A stretch of DNA of 53,608 bases, from the NCBI GenBank assembly GCA_020634755.1, contig JACKBC010000046.1, positions 1 through 53,608 on the forward strand, in the 5' to 3' direction. Shown here one piece after another: positions 35,284 through 44,575 of this stretch. The notes below the pieces were generated by a model, which was not told the origin of the DNA, did no database searches, and saw nothing but the letters and a program-made list of their open reading frames with translations. Position 1 is the first letter of the stretch. The number at the start of each line of letters is the position of its first letter. The position numbers and the translations under genes are program-made. Source of the DNA: Caldilineaceae bacterium. GTDB lineage: Bacteria > Chloroflexota > Anaerolineae > Caldilineales > Caldilineaceae.

Positions 35284-36279
35284 ATGAAGGTTATTCAGGT
35301 AGGCATGGGCGGCATGGGCAATGCCTGGCTCAACGCGGTGACGGCGTCGCCCAATGTGACGTATGCCGGGTTTGTGGAAGTCAATGATGCCATTGCCGAG
35401 GCGCAGGCGGGCAAGTATGGGCTGGATGGCGGCGTGATTTTTCAGACGCTGGCCGCAGCGCTGGACCGCGTCGAGGCCGACGGCGTGATCAATGTAACGC
35501 CGCCGCAGTTTCACAAGGCCGTGTCGGTAGCGGCCTTAGAGGCGGGCGTGCCCGTGCTTTCGGAAAAGCCACTGGCCGGCACGCTGCAAGAGGCCGCCGC
35601 CATTGTGGATGCAGCCAACCGCACCGGCGTGCTGCACATGGTGGCGCAAAATTATCGCTATCGCAGCGCCACCCAAACGCTGAAAAAAGCGCTGGATTCG
35701 GGCGTGTGTGGTGCGGTCAGTTCGGCCACCGTCGAGTTCTTTAAGGGGCCACATTTTGGCGGCTTCCGCGATGAGATGGATTATCCACTGATCATAGACA
35801 TGTCGATCCACCATTTTGACCTCATGCGCTTTTTCCTGGGCAAAGATCTGGTCGCCGTCCAGGGCCAAAGCTGGAACCCGCCCTGGAGTTGGTACAGGGG
35901 CGATGCCTCGGCGGCGGTCAATCTGACCTTTGAGGATGATGTGCATGTGGCCTACAACGGCTCGTGGTGTTCGCAAGCCCGGCGCACAAGCTGGAACGCC
36001 AACTGGCGCTTTGAATGCGCCAACGGTGTTGTGATGATGGTGGATGACGTGGTGACCACGCAGACGCTGGCGTCCACGCCCGGTGATGGCTTGGAGCCGG
36101 CAGTAGGGGATCCCGCAGTGGTAGAAGCGGTCGTCATGCAAAACGAAGGACAGGCCTATCTGCTCCATGAATTCTACGAAGCCGTCATGCACAGCAAGCC
36201 GCCGGTCACCACCTGCCAGGACAACATAAAGTCGTTGGGCATTGTATTTGGCGTGGTGGAGTCATTTCAACGCAAGTAG
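35284..36279 (+). CDS. Gfo/Idh/MocA-family oxidoreductase
   Basis: An NAD(P)-dependent sugar or polyol dehydrogenase of 331 aa. The Rossmann fold opens with VIQVGMGGMGNAWLNAV (3-19), the conserved SEKPLAGTL is near 93-101 and the C-terminal beta-sheet domain begins near 125 (YRYRS). The MDYPLIIDMSIHHFDLMRFFLG segment carries the Asp-x-x-x-His signature of the family. GAAAGGGT precedes the ATG. It is 95 bp upstream of a PhyH gene in the same direction, separated by a perfect hairpin; both may act on the same sugar-like compound (inference). Confidence 0.9.
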   Translation: MKVIQVGMGGMGNAWLNAVTASPNVTYAGFVEVNDAIAEAQAGKYGLDGGVIFQTLAAALDRVEADGVINVTPPQFHKAVSVAALEAGVPVLSEKPLAGTLQEAAAIVDAANRTGVLHMVAQNYRYRSATQTLKKALDSGVCGAVSSATVEFFKGPHFGGFRDEMDYPLIIDMSIHHFDLMRFFLGKDLVAVQGQSWNPPWSWYRGDASAAVNLTFEDDVHVAYNGSWCSQARRTSWNANWRFECANGVVMMVDDVVTTQTLASTPGDGLEPAVGDPAVVEAVVMQNEGQAYLLHEFYEAVMHSKPPVTTCQDNIKSLGIVFGVVESFQRK

Positions 36280-36328
36280 GGCAAGTCGTCTGCCTTGTCC
36301 AAAATGGGGGCAAGGCAGACGACTTGCC
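36280..36328. terminator. Perfect 18-bp hairpin after the Gfo/Idh gene
   Basis: Arms 36280-36297 and 36311-36328 (GGCAAGTCGTCTGCCTTG) are exact complements with a 13-nt loop. No T-run follows on the plus strand, so it may be an mRNA-stabilising or Rho-dependent structure rather than a classical terminator. Confidence 0.6.
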
Positions 36329-36374
36329 TATCAGTTTTGGATAAGTTTCCTAACTTGTCCTACAAAGGAGCACC

Positions 36375-37139
36375 ATGTTAGTTTCACCAGAGCAAGTCAA
36401 ACAGTATCATCAAGATGGGTATTGCGTGTTGGAAAGCGTCATTCCCGCCGAGCATGTCGAAAATTTGCGCACTGAGTGTGGCCGCTTTATTGAGGCCATG
36501 CACGCCGAGATGGATGCCAAGGGCAGCGATGTATTGGGCATCAACCACCGCAACAAGCGCTATTTTGTATCGCGCCGCGGCAAAGAGAGCGAAAAGCTGG
36601 CGCGCTTCTTATACAGCGACGTCATGACGGAAGTGACGCAAGCACTGCTGGGGCCTAACGTATACCTCTTCAACGAGCAATATGTGGTCAAAAGCGCCGA
36701 AGTCGGCATGAAATTTGCCTGGCACCAGGATTCGGGATACGTGCACTTTCACAACGGCGCGCCGCACAAGCCCTACTTGAGTTGCTGGTGTCCGCTGGAT
36801 GATGTGACCATTGAAAACGGCACCGTTTACATTCTGCCCTTTGACCGCGCCGGTACGCGCGAAATTGTGCCGCACCTGGAGGAAGCAGGCAGCAACGACA
36901 AAGTGGGCTACTTTGGCGACGACCCGGGCGATCCGGTGATTGTGCCGGCGGGCAGCATTGTGGCCTTTACCAGCTACACCTTCCACCGCAGCGGGCCAAA
37001 CACAACCGACCAAGCGCGCCGCGTCTATCTGGCCCAATATTCAAGCGAACCGATCCGCACGCAGGACGGCGCCGTCTGGGGCTGGGCCTATCCGGTCGTG
37101 CAGGATGGCCAGCGCTTGAGTCCAGAGCTGTTGAAATGA
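36375..37139 (+). CDS. Phytanoyl-CoA dioxygenase (PhyH) family protein
   Basis: A predicted Fe(II)/2-oxoglutarate oxygenase of 254 aa with AAAGGAGC before the ATG. The metal triad is His117-x-Asp119 (WHQDSGY) and His204 (TFHRSGPN); Arg215 or Arg216 should bind 2-oxoglutarate. The segment CWCPLDDVTIENGTVYILPFD is typical of small-molecule hydroxylases of this family. It follows a Gfo/Idh oxidoreductase and overlaps the next gene by 4 bp. The compound acted on is unknown. Confidence 0.9.
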   Translation: MLVSPEQVKQYHQDGYCVLESVIPAEHVENLRTECGRFIEAMHAEMDAKGSDVLGINHRNKRYFVSRRGKESEKLARFLYSDVMTEVTQALLGPNVYLFNEQYVVKSAEVGMKFAWHQDSGYVHFHNGAPHKPYLSCWCPLDDVTIENGTVYILPFDRAGTREIVPHLEEAGSNDKVGYFGDDPGDPVIVPAGSIVAFTSYTFHRSGPNTTDQARRVYLAQYSSEPIRTQDGAVWGWAYPVVQDGQRLSPELLK

Positions 37140-37609
37140 GCATGGCGCCCAACGGAGCAGGCTGGTGGCGCGGGGCACTCCTGTTGCTGCTCTTTGCGGT
37201 GGTCTTTGCCGCCGTGTGGCTGTGGCGCTTTGGCGCCGTCACGCTCGGTGGCGACCCAAGCGCCACGGGCCGCGCCGCGCCCATTGCCAATCAAATAACA
37301 CCCGATGCGCTATTTGCCGAACTCAGTCCAGCCCCTACGCTGGCAGAAGCGGCCGACGGCTTTGCCGGGGCGCTGGGGATTGCGGCGGACAGCGTGATGG
37401 TGCGGCTGCGCTTTAGCGGCTGCGCCGCCTGTGACGATGAAGAGCGCGCGCAGCAACCCGATCTAACCGTGGCCGCCGCCACTGATGAAATCCAGCGCGC
37501 CGACGCCTTCTGGCTGGTCCACAACGATTTGATCTGCCTGCATTTACGCCAAAACGACCTTTGGACGCCCCAGTCGTGCGCCGTCTTTCTGTCACCGGGG
37601 AAAGAGTAA
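37136..37609 (+). CDS. Membrane-anchored hypothetical protein
   Basis: A protein of 157 aa whose ATG overlaps the PhyH stop (ATGA), so it is translationally coupled. One hydrophobic helix at about residues 12-32 anchors it, with the rest outside. The soluble part contains CAAC near 97-100 (FSGCAACDDEE) and two more Cys residues. No family is recognised. The CxxC could be redox-active or metal-binding, but there is no thioredoxin-like fold signature I can see. Confidence 0.7.
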   Translation: MSMAPNGAGWWRGALLLLLFAVVFAAVWLWRFGAVTLGGDPSATGRAAPIANQITPDALFAELSPAPTLAEAADGFAGALGIAADSVMVRLRFSGCAACDDEERAQQPDLTVAAATDEIQRADAFWLVHNDLICLHLRQNDLWTPQSCAVFLSPGKE

Positions 37610-38131
37610 TTAATCGGCCAGGCCTTTTAATTTATCAAGCGCCTGCTGAAGCTGCTCCTCTAACTCGTCCATTTCATCAACCGGCGCCGCCTTGGCGGTT
37701 GGCGCCCCCATGCCCAATTCCTGCCGAATCGCCACAATGCGCTGCTGGTTTTGGCGGTCGGCGGGGGCGGCCGTATCGCCGGCTTCCGCATCAAGCGTAT
37801 CGGCCGACCATTGTAGCGTGCCCTGCCGGGCTTTCAGCTCGCGGCGCAGCAATTCGTGAAAACGGGTGCGCAATGCATATATGGACTTTTCGACCAAGGC
37901 CACAGCCGCCGTCAGCCGTTGCTGTTCGCCGCTGCTCAGATGCGCTTGTCCAGCCTTAAGTGCAGTTATGCGCGCCAGCACGTCGCCACCGGACATTTTA
38001 TACTGATGGTTTCCAGAGCCTGTATTCACGAACAAGGTGCGGTACACGTCATTTGCCACAATGTACGCTTCCAGCTCGCGCGCCATTGCTTCTAAAATGG
38101 TCAATTCGTCTCCCCAATTTGTTTGGCTCAT
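37610..38131 (-). CDS. Hypothetical helical protein
   Basis: A cytoplasmic protein of 173 aa starting at an ATG at 38131; the frame extends five codons upstream. It is rich in Ala, Glu, Gln and Leu with heptad-like spacing through most of its length and a C-terminal acidic segment (DEMDELEEQLQQALDKLKG) that probably forms a coiled coil. It converges on the preceding gene with no gap between stop codons. No family is recognised. Confidence 0.6.
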   Translation of the reverse strand: MSQTNWGDELTILEAMARELEAYIVANDVYRTLFVNTGSGNHQYKMSGGDVLARITALKAGQAHLSSGEQQRLTAAVALVEKSIYALRTRFHELLRRELKARQGTLQWSADTLDAEAGDTAAPADRQNQQRIVAIRQELGMGAPTAKAAPVDEMDELEEQLQQALDKLKGLAD

Positions 38132-38191
38132 AGCAATTTCTCCCAATCAACAAATCACCTGCTTGCTCTGCCCAGTATAACCGATTGGATA

Positions 38192-39154
38192 TCAATACCC
38201 CAACTGCTTGTCCACGACGTTGCGCATGGGTTCGCCGGCCAAATAGGATTTGAGATTGTGCAGAAATATGTGCATGGCGCGCTCGGTGTAGGCCGTGGTA
38301 AAACCAGCGTAGTGGGCCGTCATGATGACGTTGGGCATGGCCCACAGCGGTGAATCGGCGGGCAGCGGCTCGTGCGCCGTGACGTCCAGCCCAGCGCCGC
38401 CAATGCGCCCCGCTTGCAGCGCTCGAATGAGCGCGGGCTCGTCAATAATTTCGCCGCGGCCAATGTTAACCACATAGGTGGTGGGCCGCATCAAGCGCAG
38501 TTCCGCCTCGCCGATCATGCCGCGCGTCTCGTCGGTCAGCGGCGCCGTGATCACCACAAAATCTGCCCGTGGCAGCACCTCGTGCAGCGCGTCCGGCCCC
38601 ACCATCTCGGCCACGCCCGCCGCGCCCACCTGCGGATTGCGCCGCAGCCCAATCACGTGCATGCCCAGCGCCGTGGCCGATTGGGCCGTGCGCTCGCCAA
38701 TGGCGCCCACGCCAATGAGCAGCATGGTTTTGCCCGCCAGCTCAAAGGGGCGCGGGTTCTGTGGCCAGGCCCATTTATGATCGCGCTGGTTGCGCATCTG
38801 CTCCGGCAGCCCGCGTCCAAAAGAGAGCAGAAAAGCCAAAATGTGCTCGCTGATGGGGATGGCATGCACGCCCGAGCCGTTGGTCACAATCAGGTCGCTC
38901 TTCTGCACATCGGGATAGCGGCGCAGCCAATCTACGCCGGCGCCCCAATTTTGAAACCAGCGCAAGTTGGGCGCCCGCGCCAGCAGATCATGCGGAAAGC
39001 TGCACACGGCGATCTCGATGTCGGGGAGCAACGCTTCGATCCGCGCCCGGTCTTGGGTGACGATGAGGTCCATATGGGGAGCATGGGATTGGATTTGGGC
39101 CAGGTGGGCGGGGGTGAGTTCGTCCTGTTGGAAGGCGAGGAGGATGGTTGGCAT
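38192..39154 (-). CDS. D-2-hydroxyacid dehydrogenase
   Basis: A cytoplasmic NAD-dependent dehydrogenase of 320 aa, started at the ATG at 39154 because the 40 residues upstream are not conserved. The nucleotide loop is LIGVGAIGERTA near 147-158. The catalytic Arg is in NIGRGEI, the Glu region is HEPLPADSPLW, and the His is in AHYAGF, matching the family. It probably interconverts a 2-keto acid and D-2-hydroxy acid, as in hydroxypyruvate or glyoxylate reduction. It stands alone on the minus strand. Confidence 0.9.
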   Translation of the reverse strand: MPTILLAFQQDELTPAHLAQIQSHAPHMDLIVTQDRARIEALLPDIEIAVCSFPHDLLARAPNLRWFQNWGAGVDWLRRYPDVQKSDLIVTNGSGVHAIPISEHILAFLLSFGRGLPEQMRNQRDHKWAWPQNPRPFELAGKTMLLIGVGAIGERTAQSATALGMHVIGLRRNPQVGAAGVAEMVGPDALHEVLPRADFVVITAPLTDETRGMIGEAELRLMRPTTYVVNIGRGEIIDEPALIRALQAGRIGGAGLDVTAHEPLPADSPLWAMPNVIMTAHYAGFTTAYTERAMHIFLHNLKSYLAGEPMRNVVDKQLGY

Positions 39155-39428
39155 TGGGTTGGGCTTTCTAGGTTGAGTCACAAAAGGGCCACATATGCAT
39201 GGATATTGCGTATTCTTGTCTGTCATACTTAACGCGGAGCATAAATATATTGGGGCGATTAAACAGCCATGCACCTTCTACCATAAACAGTTCGGACGCA
39301 ATACGCAAATTAAGCAGCGAATCGGATGTAATCTCCTATTATAGTCTATGTGCATCTTTTGTAGTATGGTGAGATTATCACCGAGAGAAGTTGGGGTGGT
39401 CTGGTGAAGGCGGTAAAATCGCCGTATT

Positions 39429-40110
39429 ATGGAAAAGAAAATCACTCGACCAACCGTGGAAAGTTTAGCATGTGATAAGCCAGATTGCGAACTATATGGT
39501 GAAGCGGGCCAAGGCAATCTGACAGAGCGCAAGACGTATGGGAAAGACAGAATTCGCTATCTGCGCTGCGGCCGCTGTGGGAGCGAATTCTGTGAACGCA
39601 AAGGCACGGCGCTGTGGAACACGAAAGTGCGAGAAGACAAAGCGGTCTCGGTCGCAGAATATCTGAGTGAAGGCTGTAGCCCGGAGAGTACAGCCCGCTT
39701 GGCAAAAGTGGACATCAGTGTGGTGAACCGACTGAGCCGCAAGGTGGGCCAACATGGCAAGCTATTTCATGACGAACGTGTCCAGGACGTAGCTGTGCAG
39801 GCGTTGGAAGCCGATGAACGCCATGGCTTTAGTCAAAGCAAAGAAGAGCCCGCCTGGGAAGCAGAAATGATGGACCCAGAAAGCAAGCTGATTCTCTCCC
39901 ACCAACAAGGCCGCACAGCTATGCCTCTCTGGTTCCCGAGTTTTTCGGCGTTCCGTATCAGCCGGCTCGACAAGGAACCCAAGGCCGCATGCCCAACATC
40001 CGCTTCCGCATTCCACGAAGCTTGGCTCACGTCCAGATTATCAAACGCTGAAAAGCCAAACGACTCGTCGAGGTCGAGATTCGCTTTGAAGCCCATAATG
40101 GGAGCAGGAG
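39429..40110 (+). pseudogene. IS1-like transposase remnant
   Basis: The first 160 codons encode a transposase with a double Cys pair (CDKPDCELYG, LRCGRCGSEFCERKG) and a helix-turn-helix (SPESTARLAKVDISVVNRLSRKVGQH). After SHQQGR the reading shifts: the expected C-terminal part (FFGVPYQPARQGTQGRMPNI, then HVQIIKR and VEVEIRF) is in another frame, and the middle with the catalytic residues appears deleted. The element is therefore dead. Its ends were not identified. Confidence 0.75.
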
Positions 40111-40174
40111 ATGAAGGCTCCCTCATGTTCACAGAAAGAAAACCTTCATCTCAGAATACTGAAACCGGCACGAA

Positions 40175-40357
40175 TTAGCAGCCGCCGCTCCCTTGTTCCT
40201 GACAAGCCGATGCCGTCGGCGCCAAATCCACACCAAACATCTGACCAATGGCGCCTTGGCCAAAGGTAACCGTCAATGTCGCCACGGTGGCCACAACCCA
40301 AATGGCGAGCTGGCGCCGGCTCTGAAAGGACAGATTGGAAAATCGCAAAATGTTCAT
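40175..40357 (-). CDS. Small predicted secreted Cys-flanked peptide
   Basis: A 60-aa protein with AGGAG about 11 bases before the ATG. Residues 14-37 (RRQLAIWVVATVATLTVTFG) form a positively charged then hydrophobic signal or membrane helix. The C-terminus is APTASA followed by CQEQGSGGC and stop. Signal cleavage after Ala-Ser-Ala would release a nine-residue peptide with a Cys at each end, which could form a disulfide ring. It lies between two dead transposases, so it may be a passenger gene. No family is recognised; a simple membrane peptide is the alternative. Confidence 0.55.
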   Translation of the reverse strand: MNILRFSNLSFQSRRQLAIWVVATVATLTVTFGQGAIGQMFGVDLAPTASACQEQGSGGC

Positions 40358-40433
40358 GCTCGAAATCTCCTATGTGATAGTTATGTCTTGCATTGCCTTG
40401 AGTTTGGCTATTTGGGAGAGAGGGTAGAAAAAG

Positions 40434-40491
40434 GGATGTCCTTTTGCTATAGTGAAAGTAGCAAACAAACATATAGAGAAAAAGGACATCC
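40434..40491. repeat. Perfect 12-bp inverted repeat GGATGTCCTTTT
   Basis: Arms 40434-40445 and 40480-40491 flank 34 nt immediately before the transposase ATG at 40495. It may be the left end of the insertion sequence plus a mirror copy, or an operator or anti-transcription hairpin of the transposase. Confidence 0.6.
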
Positions 40492-40494
40492 GAA

Positions 40495-41376
40495 ATGAAA
40501 GATACCAAAGAAGTAAAAGAAAGCCCAGTTTTGGTGGGAGAAGTGATCGGATTGGTGAAGAAGTGTGAAGGGAGCTACAAGCAGAAACGGGTGTTCAATC
40601 GGGTGATGGGGTTAGTGATGGCGGAGTTGTTTGCGTTTGGGCGACACACGCTGACACAGTTGTTGTTAACGTTGGGGTTGACGGATGAGGCGTGGAGTGG
40701 ATGGTATCGAATCTTTAGCTATGGCCGGTATGAAGAAGCAGCCACGAGCCGCAACATGTTGGAGGAGATGTTGCAGGAGGTAGAGGAGGGAGAGCCGTTT
40801 GTGGTGGGAGGAGATGGCTTCCATGTCGCGAGATGTAGTGAGAAGATGCCGGGGACAGGATGGATGCGTGAGCTGGCGACGGCGAAGTGGCGACCGGGGC
40901 TGCAACGGGGGCAACGGTATGTGGAAACGTCGTGGCTGACGCCCATGAAGAACGGGTTCAGTCGGGCGATTCCGCTGCGCTGTCTGCCGGCGTTTACCGA
41001 GAAGTCGGTGCCTTGCGAAGGGGCGGCACCGTGCACGGAAGTGGCAACGGGGCTAGTCATTTTGCAGTGGGTACGTCGCAGCATGGATGCCGTGGGTCGG
41101 CAAGGGCAATGGCTGGTTGGACTCTATGATGGGAGCTATGACACGCTTGCTTTCTGGCCAAGTTTGCCGACCCACACGGTGGCGCTTGTGCGCACAGCGC
41201 GCAACCGCTGCCTCTATCACCTGCCGGGCAAGGATGCGCATGGCAACTGCAAATATGGGGAGAAAGCCAAGCCGCCCTATGCGTGGCTCAAAATGCGCAA
41301 AGGCTTTCAGTAACTGGCGGTCATGGTACGCGGGCGCCTCCGCCCCATGCGCTTTCGGATTGAAGGGCCCTTAGTG
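40495..41376 (+). pseudogene. IS4/IS701-type transposase with nonsense mutation and truncated end
   Basis: A DDE transposase reads for 272 aa, then meets an in-frame TAA at 41311-41313. The same frame continues with family-like LAVMVRGRLRPMRFRIEGPLVE to about 41376. Family segments include VGGDGFHVARCSEKMPGTGW (first Asp), LQRGQRYVETSWL and VGLYDGSYDT (second Asp). The end of the element runs directly into the repeat-protein gene with no visible right terminal repeat. Both the stop codon and the missing end suggest it is immobile. Confidence 0.78.
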
Positions 41377-41384
41377 GAGCGCCC

Positions 41385-42809
41385 GTGCTTTTTCTGCGCG
41401 ACGCGGTCACAGTATCAGTTGGCGTTACCGGTACTATCCTCCTGCGCAATGGGGGCATCCAGCTGATCCACCCCGGTGATACGCTCTCATTATCCGATGG
41501 CGCCAGCCTGGTAATTAGCCGGGACGGACTAACGCTATCGCTCAGCGACGGGGGTACGCTTTCGCTTTCAGATGGCGGCGCGCCCATTGAGTTGCACAAT
41601 GGCGACACGCTGTCGCTCAGCGACGGCGGCACGCTTTCACTTTCAGACGGCGGCACGCTTTCGCTTTCAGATGGGGGTACGCTTTCGCTCAGCGATGGCG
41701 GCACGCTTTCGCTTTCGGATGGCGGCACGCTTTCGCTCAGCGACGGCAGCGCGCCGGTACACTCCAGCGACGGGCAGATCACGCTATATACGGATCATCT
41801 CAACTTTGGTTGGGGTGAGTATTTCACAATACAGCCGCTGGTCTCTTTGCCCAATCCGCCCATGTGGGCAACGCCTATTGGCAATAGCTATCGGATCGTG
41901 GCGTCTCCTACTTTTACCCGGCCCTTTACCGGCTCCATTAGCTATCAGTATCTTGGCAGTGATATTGCCGATGAAGATGAAAAATGGTTGCACATCTATA
42001 GGTACGATGGCGCCACCTGGCATCAACTGTCCACAGAGATTGATGAATATCACAATATTGCCGTGGCCCAAACCGAGGATATTGGCATCTTTGCGCTGAT
42101 GTATAGCATCGAAATTCAGCTGGCCGCCCACGGCTGGGAGTTGGTGGGGTATCCCATTCAAGCGTCACAAACCGTCACCCGCGCGCTGAGCTCAATCGCC
42201 GATTATCACCCGGTCATGCTGGATTTTGACCCCACTGTGGAAAGTCCCTTTGCACGATGGACTCTCTATGATTCAGCCGCGCCAAGTGAATTCCGCCCGG
42301 CCCTTAATACATTGGCCGAGCTGCAATTTGGCCATGGCTACTGGATCAGCACCACCAACCCCAGCCCGATCTACTGGAAGCTGCAAGATACGCCGCCCAC
42401 TCCAGACATAGGGGCGGCCATGTTGATGGCCGCTCAATCGGCGCTGGCCCTGCCAGCCGTCTATTTTGGCAAAGTTGCCCTGTTGCCGGATTCATCCACG
42501 CCTTTGGCCGATTTAACGCTGCACGCCTATATAAACGATACGCTGTGTGGCATTGGTCACTTTACGCAAGTGGCCCAAGAAACCATCTACACAATCCACG
42601 TTTTGTCTGACCAAAGCGTGGGCGGGCTACCCGGCTGTGGCGCGCCCGGCAGCCCAATCATGCTTCAGCTCAACGGACAAGAACTCTCTACTTTGCTTAC
42701 ATGGGACAATCAGCGCCTGCATCAGCAAGATATTAGCCAGGCGCCCAGCGCAACGCCAACGCCAAACAATTCAATGCATATTGAATATCTGCCGCTCATC
42801 AAGAAATAG
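41385..42809 (+). CDS. TLSLSDG-repeat surface protein, N-terminally truncated
   Basis: A 474-aa open frame starting with a GTG about 10 bp past the transposase remnant. It lacks a signal peptide, so the original N-terminus is probably lost at the insertion junction. Residues about 25-125 consist of repeats of Thr-Leu-Ser-Leu-Ser-Asp-Gly-Gly, including six in a row. The rest is a beta-rich extracellular-type domain (WLHIYRYDGATWHQL, HGWELVGYPIQASQTVTRAL, GYWISTTNPSPIYW). The C-terminus is EYLPLIKK, like two other secreted proteins here. No enzyme is recognised; a surface or matrix protein is likely. Confidence 0.7.
   Translation: MLFLRDAVTVSVGVTGTILLRNGGIQLIHPGDTLSLSDGASLVISRDGLTLSLSDGGTLSLSDGGAPIELHNGDTLSLSDGGTLSLSDGGTLSLSDGGTLSLSDGGTLSLSDGGTLSLSDGSAPVHSSDGQITLYTDHLNFGWGEYFTIQPLVSLPNPPMWATPIGNSYRIVASPTFTRPFTGSISYQYLGSDIADEDEKWLHIYRYDGATWHQLSTEIDEYHNIAVAQTEDIGIFALMYSIEIQLAAHGWELVGYPIQASQTVTRALSSIADYHPVMLDFDPTVESPFARWTLYDSAAPSEFRPALNTLAELQFGHGYWISTTNPSPIYWKLQDTPPTPDIGAAMLMAAQSALALPAVYFGKVALLPDSSTPLADLTLHAYINDTLCGIGHFTQVAQETIYTIHVLSDQSVGGLPGCGAPGSPIMLQLNGQELSTLLTWDNQRLHQQDISQAPSATPTPNNSMHIEYLPLIKK
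41607..41750 (+). repeat. Six tandem 24-bp repeats inside the repeat protein
   Basis: Units ACG-CTT-TCG-CTT-TCA-GAT-GGC-GGC differ mainly at third codon positions (TCA-GAT versus AGC-GAC), keeping the protein repeat TLSLSDGG. Selection for the peptide, not only slippage, is suggested. Confidence 0.9.
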
Positions 42810-42881
42810 GGCCATGTTGTGTTATAATCAAACGGCAACGTACAAAAAAGGTAGCCCATACTCACTCATTCCTCACCACCC

Positions 42882-44543
42882 ATGAAGAATCCTATTGTTC
42901 TTTCATCACATGCTAGACTGGTATCACAAAGTTGGGTCTCACAAAGTCGTGTATCACAAAGTTGTATCTTCGCTGTCTTGCTGGCGATTGGCTGCATGGC
43001 CATCTTCTTTGGCTTTGTCCGCGCCCAAGAGATGCCAGTGAATGAGATCCAAGGTGAAACCAGCGCCGCACGCCAGCAGGCGCCAATTACATTCCCTCAA
43101 CGTTCCCAATCCTTATCAAGCTACGTCACCGCCCCGGCCGACTTCCCGGAGATCACGGTCTCCATGCCGGCCAGCGGCACGGCGGAGGGGCTTATTTTCC
43201 TCAGCACCTTCTATTTTGATCTGCGCAACCAGGTGCCGTCGCAGCCTTATTTGCTCATTCTGGACAACACGGGCGAGCCGGTCTTTTATCGCAAAATGCC
43301 GGCGGGCAATCCGCTCATCGATTTTAAGCCGCAGCCCGACGGCACGCTGACCTACGCCGATTTCCAGAACAATCAGATCTACGTGCTGGATAACACATAT
43401 ACGCTGGTGCGCACCATAACGGCCAAAAACGGCTTTAAGGCCGATAACCACGAAGTGTTGGTGCTGCCCGACGGCAACGTGCTCTACATGATCTATGACG
43501 CCCGCACGGTGGATATGAGCGCCATTGCGCCCGGTGGACTGCCCAATGCCACTGTGCTTGGTCTGGTGTTGCAAGAGCAAGATCCAGCCGGCAATGTTAC
43601 GTTTGAGTGGCAGAGCTGGGATCACATTCCGATTACCGATACCAACCAGGATCTGACGCTGCCGGTCATTGATTACGCCCACGGCAACTCCATCGACGTG
43701 GATAGCGACGGCAATCTGTTAGTCTCCAGCCGCCACCTGGACGAAGTGACCAAGATCAACCACCAGACCGGCGAGATTATGTGGCGGCTGGGCGGCAAAG
43801 CCAACCAATTCACCTTTCTCAACGACAGCCGGCCGTTTATCAAACAGCACAGCGCCCGTCGTCTGGACAATGGTCACCTGCTGCTCTTTGATAATGGCGA
43901 CGGCCAATTGGGCGATGACCCGGCCACTACGCCTGGGCGCTATTCACGCGCCGCCGAATATGCGCTGGACGAACTCAACCTGACGGCCACGCTGGTCTGG
44001 GAATATCGCAACACGCCGGATACATACAGCTTTGCCATGGGCAATGCCCAGCGTCTGCCCAATGGCAACACGTTCATCGGCTGGGGCTCGACCTATCCCA
44101 CGCTGAGCGAAGTACTGCCGGGTGGCGCCAAAGCGTTTGAGCTGACGCTGGGCGCCGGTCCCCAACCGAACATTCCACTCGTGAGCTATCGCGCCTTTCG
44201 CTTTCCGTGGCAAGGCTTCCCGGCAGAGCCGCCCATTCTCATGCCGCAAGCAGAAAATGGCGCCACCGTTTTATACTATAGCTGGAATGGCGCCACCGAT
44301 ATTGCATCATATCGCGTGGAAGCGGCCAGCACACCAGATGCCGGCCAGACGATTGCCACCCAAGATAAGAGCGGCTTTGAAGAACGCACGGTGATTGCCG
44401 ACGCCGATGCCCAGCAATATTGTCTCTATCGCGTCACGCCCATTGACACAGCCGGCGCCGCCCAGCGCTCCTCCGGCTGGCAGATGGCCCAGCGCTGCAT
44501 CAAACAGAGGCTCTATCTTCCCCTGATGGCCGCCGCTGAGTAG
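42882..44543 (+). CDS. Secreted arylsulfotransferase-family protein
   Basis: An exported beta-propeller-type protein of 553 aa. The first 50 residues hold a triple Ser-Gln-Ser repeat (VSQSWVSQSRVSQS) encoded by tandem TATCACAAAGTTG DNA units, then a hydrophobic signal helix (CIFAVLLAIGCMAIFFGFV). The core has the blade motifs of the ASST family: DNHEVLVLPDGNVLYMIYD, DYAHGNSIDVDSDGNLLVSSR, IMWRLGGK and KQHSARRLDNGHLLLFDNGDGQ, with candidate catalytic His residues. It could transfer sulfate between phenols, though many family members lack proof. It ends in RLYLPLMAAAE. Confidence 0.85.
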   Translation: MKNPIVLSSHARLVSQSWVSQSRVSQSCIFAVLLAIGCMAIFFGFVRAQEMPVNEIQGETSAARQQAPITFPQRSQSLSSYVTAPADFPEITVSMPASGTAEGLIFLSTFYFDLRNQVPSQPYLLILDNTGEPVFYRKMPAGNPLIDFKPQPDGTLTYADFQNNQIYVLDNTYTLVRTITAKNGFKADNHEVLVLPDGNVLYMIYDARTVDMSAIAPGGLPNATVLGLVLQEQDPAGNVTFEWQSWDHIPITDTNQDLTLPVIDYAHGNSIDVDSDGNLLVSSRHLDEVTKINHQTGEIMWRLGGKANQFTFLNDSRPFIKQHSARRLDNGHLLLFDNGDGQLGDDPATTPGRYSRAAEYALDELNLTATLVWEYRNTPDTYSFAMGNAQRLPNGNTFIGWGSTYPTLSEVLPGGAKAFELTLGAGPQPNIPLVSYRAFRFPWQGFPAEPPILMPQAENGATVLYYSWNGATDIASYRVEAASTPDAGQTIATQDKSGFEERTVIADADAQQYCLYRVTPIDTAGAAQRSSGWQMAQRCIKQRLYLPLMAAAE

Positions 44544-44575
44544 ACTGCCGCCATACAAATCTTAACATCGTCACA

